A stretch of DNA of 64,000 nucleotides from CAVVZJ01 sp963752755. GTDB lineage: Bacteria; Planctomycetota; Planctomycetia; Isosphaerales; Isosphaeraceae. Positions 46,232-55,726 of this stretch are shown piece after piece. The stretch covers positions 62,001 to 126,000 of the forward strand of contig CAVVZJ010000013.1 in NCBI GenBank assembly GCA_963752755.1. Reading direction: 5' to 3'. Each line of letters opens with the position of its first letter. Positions within the stretch are counted from its first letter, which is position 1. Both the position numbers and the translations under genes were made by a program. The notes under the pieces are model-generated. The model saw only the letters and a list, made by a program, of their open reading frames with translations, ran no database searches and was not told the origin of the DNA.

Positions 46232-46330
46232 CACTCCCGCTCCTCAACCCGGTCATGCACGACCGGGTTCCCCGATTAGTCCTTAACCAAGCGTGGTCCG
46301 AGGCTGAAGCCGCGTGATTGGTGAGAGAAA

Positions 46331-46410
46331 ACTCGAAATCTCCCAGGGTTTGCGGCACATTGGATCAACGTACACCGATCCCCTGGCCCAACCCCGAGGA
46401 GATTTCGAGT
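46331..46410 (+). promoter_or_regulatory. Leader hairpin overlapping the transposase start
   Basis: ACTCGAAATCTCC at 46331-46343 is the exact reverse complement of GGAGATTTCGAGT at 46398-46410, which contains the ribosome-binding site and the first bases of the GTG start. A transcript entering from outside the element could fold and hide the start; one starting inside could not. Confidence 0.6.
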
Positions 46411-47920
46411 GAAGCCGATTCCCCACCGCCACCACGCCGCCGGCAAGCGCCAAAGCCGCCGACGACTCGACCGGCCCGTCACCGCACCTTCGCCCGACCC
46501 GGTCTGCTCCGCCTCGAAGATCCACTCCGAGGTCGCCACCAAGACCCGGGCCATCGCCTGCGGCGGCATCGGCGCCATCCCGTTGCGCGTGCGCAAGCTC
46601 GGCCTGGCCGAGGCCATCGACCATCGGCTCCACCTGCTCACGTTCCACTTCCCCTGCCACGAGTCGGACCAGGTCCTGAACTTCGCCTACAACGCCCTGG
46701 GCCACGGGACCTGCCGCGACGACATCGAGCTGCGACGCGACGACATCGTCTTCCTCGATGCCCTCGACGCCGACCGGATCCCCGACCCCACCGCCGCCGG
46801 CGACTTCGGCCGCCGCTTCCCCCCCGACGACGTCGAGACCCTCCAGGACGTCTTCGATCAGACCCGGGTCAAGGTCGGGAAACAGTTGCCGTCGCCCTTC
46901 TTCGACGCGGCCGTCATCGACGCCGACGGCTCGCTCGTCGCCACCGCCGCCGGCGGCAAGCCGGGCGTCGATATCGCCCACGACGGCACCTGGGGTTATC
47001 ACCCGTTGATCGTTTCCCGGGCCAACACCGGGGAGGTGCTCAGCCTCGTCAACCGGCCCTCGCACGAGGGCGCCGCCGAACAGATCGACCTGGCGATCCG
47101 GCCCGGCCGCGGCGCCGGCTTCCGCACGAGCTACCTCCGCGGCGACACTGACTTCACCCCGACCAGGCCACGCGACGCCTGGGACGCCGAGGCCGTGACC
47201 TTCCTCTTCGGCATCGACGCCATGCCCCACCTCAAGGCGATGGCCGAGGACCGGCTCGCGTCGGACTGGGCTGAGCTGCAACGGCGGCCGCAGTACACGG
47301 CCCAGGGGAAGCCCCGGAAGCGCCCCGAGAAAATCCCGGACCGGAGCGTCCGCGAGCGTGGGTTCCAGACGTTGACCCGGGTCCGTGAGGACGTGGCCGA
47401 GGTCGCGTACCGACCGACGGCCTGCCGGCGGGCGTACCGGCTGATCCGCGTCCGCCAGACGATCCGGGTCGAGGCGAGTCAGAGGCGGCGGTTCGACGAG
47501 ATCCGTTACCGGTTCTCCTGAACCCACGACCGCAAGGGCCCGCCGCGGGCGCGGGTCTTCAAGGCGAACGATCGCTGCGACCAGGAGAACCGGATCGCGT
47601 CATTGCAGGGGGGCGTGCACGCGTTGCGAGCGACGGTGGACAACCTGGTGAGCAACGGGGCGGACCTGGTGATGACGGCGCTGGCGTGGAACCTGAAGGC
47701 GTGGTTCGCGTTGGCGGTGCCGGAGCACCCGCAGACCCAGGAAGTTCATCGCGAGCAGAAGCGAGGTCGGTTGCGGATGGAGTTCAAGCGGTTCGTGAAC
47801 GCGATCATCCTGATGCCCTGCCAAATCGTCCGCGGTGGCCGCCGAGTGCCGTATCGGCTGTTGTCGTGGAACGAGTGGCCAGGAGTGTTCCTGGGGGTGG
47901 TTGATGCCCTGCGGTGCTGA
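46409..47920 (+). pseudogene. IS1380-family transposase, nonsense codon
   Basis: A 503-codon frame broken by one TGA at 47519-47521. Motifs: IGAIPLRVRKLGLAEAIDHR, the Asp region FFDAAVIDADGSLV, YLRGDTDFT, WAELQRRPQY, DQENRIASLQGGVHAL and TALAWNLKAWFAL. The sequence around the stop (YRFS, stop, THDRKG) fits a Trp TGG to TGA change, with the frame intact on both sides. It is only distantly similar to the transposase at 39239. Start GTG 46409 with GAGGAG. Confidence 0.8.
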
Positions 47921-47930
47921 AGTCCAGTGA

Positions 47931-48827
47931 GAGTCTGTTCCAAAAGGGGCGTCGGCTGTAGTTTGGGGGGATGGAACGCAAAGCCTACCCCAGCGACCTG
48001 ACCGACGCCCAGTGGCGCCTCCTCGCTTCCCTGATCCCCGAGGCCAAGCCCGGCGGCAGGCCCCGCAAGTACGAGATGCGCGAGGTCATCAATGGCCTGC
48101 TCTACCTCAACCGCGAGGGCTGTTCCTGGCGGGCGTTGCCCCACGACCTGCCCCACTGGAAGACCTGCTACAACTTCTTCCGCCGGTTCGAGGCCGACGG
48201 CACCTGGGACGCCCTGGTCGCCGCGTTGCGGGGGGAGGTGCGGACGAAGCTCGGCGCGCGCCGACGCCCAGCGGCGCCTGCATCGATAGCCAGTCGGCCA
48301 AGACGGCGCACGGCGGGGCCGAGGTCGGCGTCGATGGCGGCAAGATGGTGCGGGGCCGCAAGCGACATATCGTCACCGACACGCTGGGGTTGCTGCTGAT
48401 CGTCGTGGTCACCGCGGCGAACCTCGACGACGGGGCGACGGCGCCGCGGCTGCTGGCCGGTCTGCCCGCCGTGACGTTCCCCCGGCTGGCCGTGGTGTGG
48501 GCGGACCGGAAGTACCGCAACTCCCGGCTCGACGCCTGGCTGTCGGGCCAGGACCGGCTCCGCGTGGAGGTGAGCTCGAAGCCCGAGGGCGAGCGGGGGT
48601 TCAAGCCGCTGAAGGTGCGGTGGGTGGTCGAGCAGACCTTCGGCTGCCTGCTGCGGTGGCGGCGGCTGGTGCGGGACTTCGAGCGGCTGCCGGAGACGAG
48701 CGCGGCGATGGTCAAGCTCAGCTCGATCCATCGGATGGTCCGCCGTGCCCGGCCGCCGCGATGGCGGAAGAAATTCCGCTACAAGCGGCCGCCCAAAGCG
48801 GCCGCTTGAGTCTTTTGGAACAGTCTC
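47931..48827 (+). mobile_element. IS5-family insertion sequence
   Basis: An 897-bp element with inverted ends GAGTCTGTTCCAAAAG at 47931 and its near-complement CTTTTGGAACAGTCTC at 48812-48827. TGA flanks it on both sides (47928-47930 and 48828-48830), a 3-bp TNA target duplication as in the IS1031-type groups. The transposase is frameshifted. Confidence 0.85.
47971..48809 (+). pseudogene. IS5-family transposase, -1 frameshift
   Basis: The N-terminal piece (MERKAYPSDLTDAQWRLLAS, EVINGLLYLNREGCSWRALP) is followed in the next frame by the catalytic part (ACIDSQSAKTAHGG, KRHIVTDTLGLLL, VWADRKYRNSRLD, VRWVVEQTFGCLLRWRRLVRD). The shift is near 48255. Some IS5 members use programmed frameshifting, but no clear slippery run is visible here (only GC repeats), so this may be an error or a real inactivation. 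Corrected length is about 279 residues. Confidence 0.8.
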
Positions 48828-49013
48828 TGAGAACGAAGCCGGGATCGGGATGTCCCGGTCAACCGAGGCGCCCAGAGCCGCGAGGGAGAAGAGCGAGGGG
48901 AAGATGACAGGAATCAGGTTGTGAAGTGACGGGGCGGCGGTGCCCCATGGTTCGTCGTCCGTAGGTTTGGAAGTGGTAAGCCAACCTGACTCGACGGCCA
49001 AAACCTCGCTTGT

Positions 49014-49232
49014 TTAAGGGCTAGTGGGCGGGCGTTTCTTTGACATGATGGAGTTGAACAGCGGGGTGCCCTTGAACTCGGAGAAGCGGGCCTTGCAGGC
49101 ACTACAATCGAGGAGGCGGTGGTTGGCCTTGGCAAAGCGGTCGCAGACCGAGAGATTGCCGGCGCCACGCTCACCGTATCGCGGGCAGTCGGGGTTCTGG
49201 CAGCAGAAGCGGCTGAGGTCGTCCGTGGGCAT
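49014..49232 (-). pseudogene. Transposase N-terminal zinc-ribbon remnant
   Basis: Seventy-two codons: MPTDDLSRFCCQNPDCPRYG, then LSVCDRFAK and LLDCSACKARFSEFKGTPLF. The four-cysteine ribbon and the RFSE-KGTPLF sequence are typical of the N-terminus of IS1-like DDE transposases. The sequence departs from the family after PLFNS and stops; no catalytic domain follows. Spacers 48831-49013 and 49233-49452 contain no other supported gene. Confidence 0.6.
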
Positions 49233-49452
49233 GAGTCGTCCTGGAGCGATCCGTCTTGGCGAGTCGGTTCCTGGACGACCAGCTTACCCATCGGTAGAAT
49301 CCCCTGCAACCACTACCGGACACCACCGGTTTCCCACGGCCTCACGAAAGAGAAGCGTGTTCCGCCCAAGGACATCGACCGTGCCATCGCGGTCAAGCAG
49401 CGCTTCGTCACAGACCCGCGCCGCCACTCGCATCAGGAGGATTGATCATGTC

Positions 49453-50900
49453 GTAACTGATTAGCGCCTCTGGCGGGCGGTTCAGGCGTGCCGGGGTTCG
49501 GCGGGATGAACGAGATGGACGACGGCGTCGATCAGGGCGGGGCCGGTCGTGGTCCGCGATCGTGTCCGAAGGACGCGCGACCACGCCTCGAAGGCCCGCG
49601 TGCCGCGCGCGGTCTTCGTGCACTGCGACACCTTCCACGCGATCACCGCCGGCCGGAGCGCACGCTCCGCCCGGTTGTTCGTCGGCTCGATCCCCGGTTC
49701 GTCCAGGAACCGCACCAGCGAGCCCGCGTCGTGGCACCGGCCCAGCTCGTTCAGGAGTCGCTGGTTGTCGCGGTCCGACAGCGCCCGGTCGCGCAGGTGG
49801 TCCGTGATCGCCCACTTCAGCCGTCCCAGACGGGCCGCGAAGTCCGGCCCCGGCCCGACGCCGGCGCGGCGCTCAGGCCACAGCGCCAGCGCCTGCTTGA
49901 GCCGGTCCTTCCGCCGCTTCGCGAACCGCCACGCCCCGCGGGACTTCGTCTCCAGCACCTCCGACAGCGACCGCAGGACGTGGGCCAGGCACTTCGGCTT
50001 CTGCACACCGGCCAGTTCGGCCGCGTCCTAGCTGGTCCCGCGGTCGGTGCTCATCACCCCGGCGGAGTCGGCCGGCACCCGCTCGCCGACCTCCTCGTTG
50101 CGGTGCCGCGGCCGGACCTGGTAGACCGTCGCGGTGTCGGTCACGAAGGCCATCCGCCAGGCCGGCGAGCCCCCCGCGCCAGCCCGTGTCGTCGGTGTGG
50201 ACGAAGGGGGCCTCGCGGACCGAGTCGCCCAGGGTTCGATATGTCGTCCCGATCGCGCCGGCCGCCTTCTTGAGGGCGTCACGCGTGACGGCCCCCTGCG
50301 TGAGCCGCACGCCGGTCAGGATCGCGATCACCGCCGGCCCCTTGCGGACCGGCCCGCCCAGGCCGTCGTGGAGGTGGTGGGCGGCGGCCAGCAGCCGCGG
50401 GCCGAGGCGATGGGCGGTCGCCCCACGCGGGTCGGCGGCGCGGTCGGGAGGCCGCCCGCGCACCGTCGCGCCGCACCGCCGGCAGCGGCGGACGCCGACC
50501 CGGAAGAGCCGGGCACGCGGTCGGACGACCTGGGGGAGATCGGGGATCGAGGCCTCCTCGACTCGGGCTTCGTCGAACTCGCCGCCGCATTTCGGGCCGG
50601 CCGTCTCGCCGACCGGGACGTCGATCGGCGGTTCGCCGACCTGCTCGGACGCTTCGCGGCGCTGGAAGACCCCCCGGCCGGGCTTTCGCCCGGGTCTCTT
50701 GGGGTCCTTGACGCGGGTCCCCTTCGAGAACGGCGCCGCCTGCCGCTTGCCGCCGCGCTTGAGGGCCTCGACCTCGGCCTGGAGCGTGAGCACCAAGGCG
50801 ATCAAGGCTTCGCGATCCAGTCCGGCCAGGTCCGTTCCGCTCATGGCGACCACCGTAAAAGCCGCATGGGGCCGGGGCAAGAGGGTGGCGAATCAGTTAC
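49453..50900 (-). mobile_element. IS66-family element
   Basis: About 1.45 kb, bounded by GTAACTGATTAGCGCC at 49453 and, reversed, GGCGAATCAGTTAC ending at 50900. One transposase gene lies inside on the minus strand, with no tnpA/tnpB accessory genes. The flanking eight bases do not match, so the target duplication is lost or was never made. Its right end abuts the truncated integrase. Confidence 0.8.
49482..50844 (-). pseudogene. IS66-family transposase, frameshift and nonsense codon
   Basis: N-terminal coiled coil (ALIALVLTLQAEVEALKRGG), the zinc-finger region (CGGEFDEARVEEASIPDLPQ, RRCRRCGATVRG), the DDE start HTDDTGWR, then after an extra base in a G run near 50180 MAFVTDTATVYQVRPRHRNE and MSTDRGTS. 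A TAG follows where the family has TSYD (TAC to TAG), and the frame continues to LDEPGIEPTNNRAERALRP with the catalytic Glu. It is therefore doubly disabled as written. Confidence 0.82.
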
Positions 50901-50907
50901 CTGAACT

Positions 50908-51824
50908 TCAACAGGTTATTCTTGCCCGCCTCCTAACCACCCGCCGGTTGCGGAAGTCGAAGTCGTCGATCCGGCTGCGGAGCAGCTCGCTCCGGCGGGC
51001 GCCGGTGAGGGCGCAGAAGCAGAACATGGAGTAGGCGAACTGGTCGGTCTCGACCGTCCGGACGTGCTCCAGGACGGCCGCGATCTCGTCGCCGGTGAGG
51101 TAGAGGCACTCCCGGAGAGCCTTCACCTCGGCGTCGGTGAGCCCGCCGCGGGCGATCCGCTCGCGGATCTCGGCGATCGTCCGGAACGGCTCGCGGCCCT
51201 CCTCCTTGGCGAGCGTCAGGTCCTTCAGCCGCCACGCCGGGGCCGCGGGCAGGTAGCCGCGCTCGTACGCCCAGGTGCAGATCCGCCGGGTGGTCTTCAA
51301 CTCCTTGCGGATCGAGTACGGCCGGGTGGGGCGGCCGCGGACCTTTCCCTGGCCCGCCGGTCGGCGTAGGCTTGCACGTCGCGGAGGGTGAGCGAGGTGG
51401 CCGGCGTCGCCGCGCCGAGGAGCCGCAGGGCGTGGGCCTGGTGGATACCCTCGGTCCGCAGCGTGTTGCGCTCCTTCGCCCCCTCCGGCAGCGACCGGCG
51501 GTAGAGGTCGAAGAGCTGGGCGAGCGTCAGCGCCTCGGGGGGCGCCTCCAGCACCGGCTTCCCGGTCAGCCGGCCGTCGGAGAGGATGAAGGTGCCGGGA
51601 TCGGCGCCGGGCGGCAGCTGGAGCCGGCCGCGGCGCAGGAGGATGAGCGTCTCCTCGACGCAGCCGCGGGTCGCCTCGGCCTCGTTCTCGTCGGCCATCT
51701 TCAGCGAACGCTGGAACTGGCGGCCGCCGTAGCGGAACTCGATCCGGAAGATGCCGGAGGCGGGATCGGGGGTGATGGACGCCATGTCGGGGACCTTCAC
51801 GCGGGTGCCACGCGAACGCCCCAT
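50908..51824 (-). pseudogene. Tyrosine recombinase/integrase, truncated
   Basis: The N-terminal arm and core-binding region (FRIEFRYGGRQFQRSLKMAD, LAQLFDLYRRSLPEGAKER, YSIRKELKTTRRICTWAYER) lead into the start of the catalytic domain, with the first arginine in CALTGARRSELLRSRIDDF. It then ends beside the IS66 element at 50900. The Lys, His-x-x-Arg and Tyr of the active site are lost. A missing base near 51345 splits the reading frame. It begins about 95 bases from the 3' end of tRNA-Arg, the classic position of a tRNA-targeting integrase. Confidence 0.8.
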
Positions 51825-51918
51825 TGTTTCAGAATCGTTGCAGACGGAAAGGGATGGGGCCGCGAAGTTCGAATTCCTTCGCGGCCCCAAACCCTTGCTG
51901 TGCTGCGGTTTACTTCAG

Positions 51919-51992
<74 letters not shown>

Positions 51993-52050
51993 ATTGGGGA
52001 GAATTCACTCTTATTGCACCCAGTCACGATCGGGTTGTCAAGGGTTCGGG

Positions 52051-52470
52051 GTGGCCAGGCAGGAAGATTGCTGGGACCATCGTTCGCGCCAATTCCGTAT
52101 CCGGGACGGCCTGGTGACGCTGATCGGCAAGGTCAACCACGGCCCCGACACCCGTGGCGCAGGAGCCCGACAGGTCAAGAGTCCGGAACTGGAAGTGAAC
52201 ATTGCCCTGTTCCGATGGGCCATCAGCTGGGACGTCCTCTGCGGGAGGCGTCATCGCCGCCGTTCCTGGCACGGGTCGGTCTTCCAGATCCGAGCCGAAC
52301 ACCAGGACCAGGACGGCATCCGGCTCTCGGTGGAATTCATCACACGGTCCATCCGGCAATCCCAGGCCATGCTCGCCGCACGGCAGCACGACCCCGAGCG
52401 GCGACGGGAATACGAAGCGGTCGATGAGAGCGACACCTGTCAGTTCCTCGACCGGTTACTCGACATCTGA
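52051..52470 (+). CDS. Hypothetical protein, 139 aa
   Basis: A hydrophilic protein from GTG 52051 (GVARQEDCWDHRSRQFRIRD onward). It includes LVTLIGKVNHGPDTRG, LEVNIALFRWAISWDVLCG and the C-terminal ESDTCQFLDRLLDI. Third codon positions are strongly G/C and composition is protein-like, unlike the other frames, but the start is weak and I know no relative. It overlaps the convergent MFS gene by 15 bases. It may be a relic of the element that used the tRNA. Confidence 0.4.
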   Translation: MARQEDCWDHRSRQFRIRDGLVTLIGKVNHGPDTRGAGARQVKSPELEVNIALFRWAISWDVLCGRRHRRRSWHGSVFQIRAEHQDQDGIRLSVEFITRSIRQSQAMLAARQHDPERRREYEAVDESDTCQFLDRLLDI

Positions 52471-53823
52471 CGAACCTTGGCGGCTGGAGTCCGACGCGTC
52501 CACGGATCGCGTCGAATCGATCCAGAGCCAGCAGGTGGCCCCGAGGAGCAGCACGACCAGATCGACGTAAAACGCCGGGTCCCACCGGGCGCGGCCGAGG
52601 TAGCCAGCCTGGGCACGCCAGTCGGCGAAGGCCCCGAAAAAGAGCTGCGAGGCGATCCCGCCCACCAGGCCCAGGGAGTTCATCAGCCCGAACAGGGCCC
52701 CGATGTGCCGGCCGCTGACCTCGGTGGCCGACGCCCACCAGAGCGGGTTGACTGTTGAGGCTGCCAGGCAAGAGAGACCCGCCGCCAGGGAACTGACGGT
52801 GGCTGACTCGGCCGAGACGATCGGCATCAGGCAGGCCGCCGCGAGCACGTTGGCCGCGAATCCGAGCCGGCTTCGCCGGCCGGTCGAGCCGGTGCCGTGG
52901 CCGCAGTAGCCGTCCACGAGGAATCCGCCCAGGAGCATTCCGCAGGCCCCGCCGAAGAGCACCCCGGACGCCAGCCAGCCGGCCTCTACTGGACCGACGT
53001 CTCGTGCGGCCTGCAAGTATTTCGGGAACCAGGAGTAGTAGAGGTAGGAGTTGAAGGCGCTGCAGGTCATGCTGAGGCCCAGCAACCAGATCGTCCGCGA
53101 CCGGACGACCGCACCCCAAGGGATCCGCTCGTGGGTCGCGCCCGGCGACGTCCCAGGGGGCCTGATCAGGTCACGCTCGGCCGCGTTCACGAAGGGATGC
53201 TCGGCCGGGTCGTCGCGGAACCGCGAACGGAAGGCGAGCGCCCAGAACAGGCCCGTCATGCCGAAGATCGCGAAGGTCGGGCGCCAGCCGACGAACGCGA
53301 TCAGGTAGCCGGCCAGAACCGGGGCCGCGGTCGCCCCGATCAGCGCCGTGAACGTGAGGAGTCCCTGCACCCGCCCACGCTCCTGGGCTGGATACCAGCG
53401 GGCGATCACCCGCGCGATGTTCGGGTAAGCCCCGGCCTCGCCGGCCCCGAAGAGAAACCGCACCACCAGCAGCGAGGCGAGGTCCCAGCAAACTCCCGTC
53501 AGGATCGTGAAGGCGGACCACCAGATCGCGATCCTTGCCAGGACCCTCCGCGCCCCGAAGCGATCGCCCCAGCGGCCGGTTGGCACCTCGAAGAGCCCGT
53601 AGGCCAGCATGAACGCAGCGAGCACGAAGCCCATCTGCGTGTTGGAGAGCCGCAGGTCCGACTGGATCGCCGGGAGCGCCTGGGAGATGCAGACGCGATC
53701 CAGGTAGAGGATGGCCGTCAGGAGGCCCAGCAACCCGAGCACACGGAAGCGGACCCGTGACGGTCGTGGCCCCTCGTCGCGGGGAGCGGAGGCGAGGTCG
53801 CGGGTGTTCGGGGTCGTCGTCAC
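52456..53823 (-). CDS. MFS transporter (ACS/sugar-acid type)
   Basis: A 455-residue major facilitator with 12 membrane segments. LTAILYLDRVCISQALPAIQ and the loop-2 motif GRWGDRFGARRVL (the GDRxGxRR motif A) are typical of the anion:cation symporter group, whose members import hexonates, glucarate or aromatic acids. Further features are GAGEAGAYPNIARVIARWYP, SYLYYSWFPKYLQ and NSLGLVGGIASQLFFG. It is the last gene in a minus-strand series with an aldolase-type enzyme and an amidohydrolase, which suggests uptake of the substrate they use. Confidence 0.9.
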   Translation of the reverse strand: MTTTPNTRDLASAPRDEGPRPSRVRFRVLGLLGLLTAILYLDRVCISQALPAIQSDLRLSNTQMGFVLAAFMLAYGLFEVPTGRWGDRFGARRVLARIAIWWSAFTILTGVCWDLASLLVVRFLFGAGEAGAYPNIARVIARWYPAQERGRVQGLLTFTALIGATAAPVLAGYLIAFVGWRPTFAIFGMTGLFWALAFRSRFRDDPAEHPFVNAAERDLIRPPGTSPGATHERIPWGAVVRSRTIWLLGLSMTCSAFNSYLYYSWFPKYLQAARDVGPVEAGWLASGVLFGGACGMLLGGFLVDGYCGHGTGSTGRRSRLGFAANVLAAACLMPIVSAESATVSSLAAGLSCLAASTVNPLWWASATEVSGRHIGALFGLMNSLGLVGGIASQLFFGAFADWRAQAGYLGRARWDPAFYVDLVVLLLGATCWLWIDSTRSVDASDSSRQGSSDVE

Positions 53824-53893
53824 AGCCTCGGACTCCGGGAATCGGAGAGGGTTCGCCCCTCCCTGGACCTGTCAGGATTCGTGTGCGCGGTCG

Positions 53894-54817
53894 TCAGGCC
53901 GGCGCGGACAGTCTCGCCTCGGCGTCGAGGACCGGTTCCAGGGTCCGACGAAGCTCCCCGAGTTCGTCCTCGGTCAGCGGGCGTTGAGGCGGACGGACGG
54001 AGCCGAAGTCGTGGCCGACCAAGCCGAGCGCGGACTTCACCGCCCCGATGTTCAGGGCATCGCCATCACGGGCGCGGAAGTCTTCGAGGGGCCGGATCAT
54101 GCGGACCAGGCGCATCGCCTCGGGCCACCGTCCTTCCCGAAGGCTTCGGTGCAGGGCGAGGGTCAGGCGGGGAGCGAGGCAACCCGAGCCGCTGGTGTAA
54201 CCGGTGGCGCCGGCGAGGGCGAAGTAGGGCGCCCAGCGCTCCGCCGTGCCGCAGTAGAGGCCGCAACCTTCCGGCAAGGCGTCGGCAAGTCGGGCGACGG
54301 CGTCGAGGTTGTTGACCGCGTACTTCACGCCGATCAGGTCGCCCGACCCGGCCAGCTCCCGGAGCAGGTGGTCGCTCGGGACCGGGCCGCGCTTGTAAGT
54401 CAGCAGCGGCACGCCCAGTGCCCTGACCAGGGCGCGGACGTAGTCGCGGAAGCCAGCGTCGCTGAGATACGGATGGATCGGGGGCATCACGAGCAGCGCA
54501 TCGGCACCGGCCTGGAGAGCGCCGCGGCCCAGCGCCAGCGCCGGTGCTAACCCGAACCCGATCGGCGCCAGCACCGTCGCGCCGGGACCCGCCGCGTCGC
54601 GGGTCACACGGACGCAGGCCAGCACCTCGTCCTCAACAAGCGAATGAAACTCGCCCGTGCCGGCGGCCGGCAGGAAGACCCGGAGCCCACGCTCCGCCAG
54701 ATCGGCCACGAGCCGGCCCAGGCGGTCGGGGACGACCCGACTCCCGTCGTCGCTGAAGGGTGTGGGGGGGACCAGGTGGACCGTGTCCAGCCGCCGCGGG
54801 TCAAAGGCAGTCGTCAT
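53894..54817 (-). CDS. DapA-family aldolase/dehydratase
   Basis: A 307-residue class I TIM-barrel lyase of the dihydrodipicolinate synthase/N-acetylneuraminate lyase superfamily. HLVPPTPFSDDGSRVV, PAAGTGEFHSL (in place of GTTGE), LLVMPPIHPYLSDAGF, the Schiff-base lysine in DLIGVKYAVNN and YCGTAER are present. The context of a sugar-acid-type transporter and an amidohydrolase fits a 2-keto-3-deoxy sugar acid or 5-dehydro-4-deoxyglucarate step rather than lysine synthesis. The amidohydrolase stops 15 bases upstream, so they are co-transcribed. Confidence 0.85.
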   Translation of the reverse strand: MTTAFDPRRLDTVHLVPPTPFSDDGSRVVPDRLGRLVADLAERGLRVFLPAAGTGEFHSLVEDEVLACVRVTRDAAGPGATVLAPIGFGLAPALALGRGALQAGADALLVMPPIHPYLSDAGFRDYVRALVRALGVPLLTYKRGPVPSDHLLRELAGSGDLIGVKYAVNNLDAVARLADALPEGCGLYCGTAERWAPYFALAGATGYTSGSGCLAPRLTLALHRSLREGRWPEAMRLVRMIRPLEDFRARDGDALNIGAVKSALGLVGHDFGSVRPPQRPLTEDELGELRRTLEPVLDAEARLSAPA

Positions 54818-54832
54818 CGAGACGCTCCTCGG

Positions 54833-55726
54833 TCATCCTCGTTGCAGGAACGACTTCCCGTTCTCGTGAAGGATGCGGTCGATCGCCTCTTCGGGGAAAC
54901 GGGGGAACTGTGTGCCCTCGACGATGTCATTGACCTTCCGTAGGCCAGCGATGGCCTGCTCGGGCGTGGCGGAGGGGAAGTCGGAGCCGAAGATCAGCTT
55001 GTGCTCGACGCCATACTCCAGCGCCGTGATGAAGGCCTGGTAGTGTCGCCAGGGGCGGTAATGCAGGGCGCTGGTGTCGGCAAAGAGGTTTGGGTGCTTG
55101 CGGATCAAAACGACGCACTCCGTCTCCCAGGGGTGTCCCATGTGAGAGATGATCATGCGGAGGTCGGGGCAGGCCACGGCGATCTCTTCGAGCAGGATCG
55201 GGTTGGAGAACTTGAGCGGGCCATTGCGGACGAACGACGTCCCCTGGTGCCAGTTGATCGGGATGCCCAGCCGCTCGGCGGCCCGGAAGAGCGGCAGGTG
55301 CTTCGGGTCCGACGGGTCGAAGTTCTGGTAAATCGGACCGAGCTTCAGCCCTCGCAGGCCGAGGTTGTTGACGTAGTGTTCGAGCTGCTCGACACACGCG
55401 GGGTCGTTTGGATCGACCGAACACCAGCCGAGGAAGCGGTCGGGGTTCTGGCCGACGAACGCGGCCACGGCCTCCTGCGAGCCCCGGATGCCGGTGAACG
55501 GGGCCTGGATCGCGAAGACGACGACCTTGTCGCAGCCCTTCGTCGCCTCCAGCAACTGCGCCGGTCGGCTATCGAAGTTGTGCTTCCAGCTCGACTCGTC
55601 CACGTCGCAGTGGACGTCCCCGGTCCGTCGCATCTTGGCCTTCTTGGCCTCCCAGGATGACGCGACGAATTCCTCCGAGTAGTGGTCGGGATACCACATC
55701 AAGTTGGTGTGAATGTCAACCAGCAT
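54833..55726 (-). CDS. Amidohydrolase family protein (amidohydrolase_2 type)
   Basis: A 297-residue TIM-barrel hydrolase/decarboxylase. MLVDIHTNLMWYPDHYSEEF at the start has DIHT instead of the common DxHxH, so one metal ligand is altered. Later LGLRGLKLGPIYQNFD, INWHQGTSF, MIISHMGHPWE and the terminal Asp in LIFGSDFPSATPEQAI match the family. It probably acts on a lactone or carboxylic acid. First gene of the three-gene series with the DapA-like enzyme and MFS transporter. ATG 55726. Confidence 0.87.
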   Translation of the reverse strand: MLVDIHTNLMWYPDHYSEEFVASSWEAKKAKMRRTGDVHCDVDESSWKHNFDSRPAQLLEATKGCDKVVVFAIQAPFTGIRGSQEAVAAFVGQNPDRFLGWCSVDPNDPACVEQLEHYVNNLGLRGLKLGPIYQNFDPSDPKHLPLFRAAERLGIPINWHQGTSFVRNGPLKFSNPILLEEIAVACPDLRMIISHMGHPWETECVVLIRKHPNLFADTSALHYRPWRHYQAFITALEYGVEHKLIFGSDFPSATPEQAIAGLRKVNDIVEGTQFPRFPEEAIDRILHENGKSFLQRG

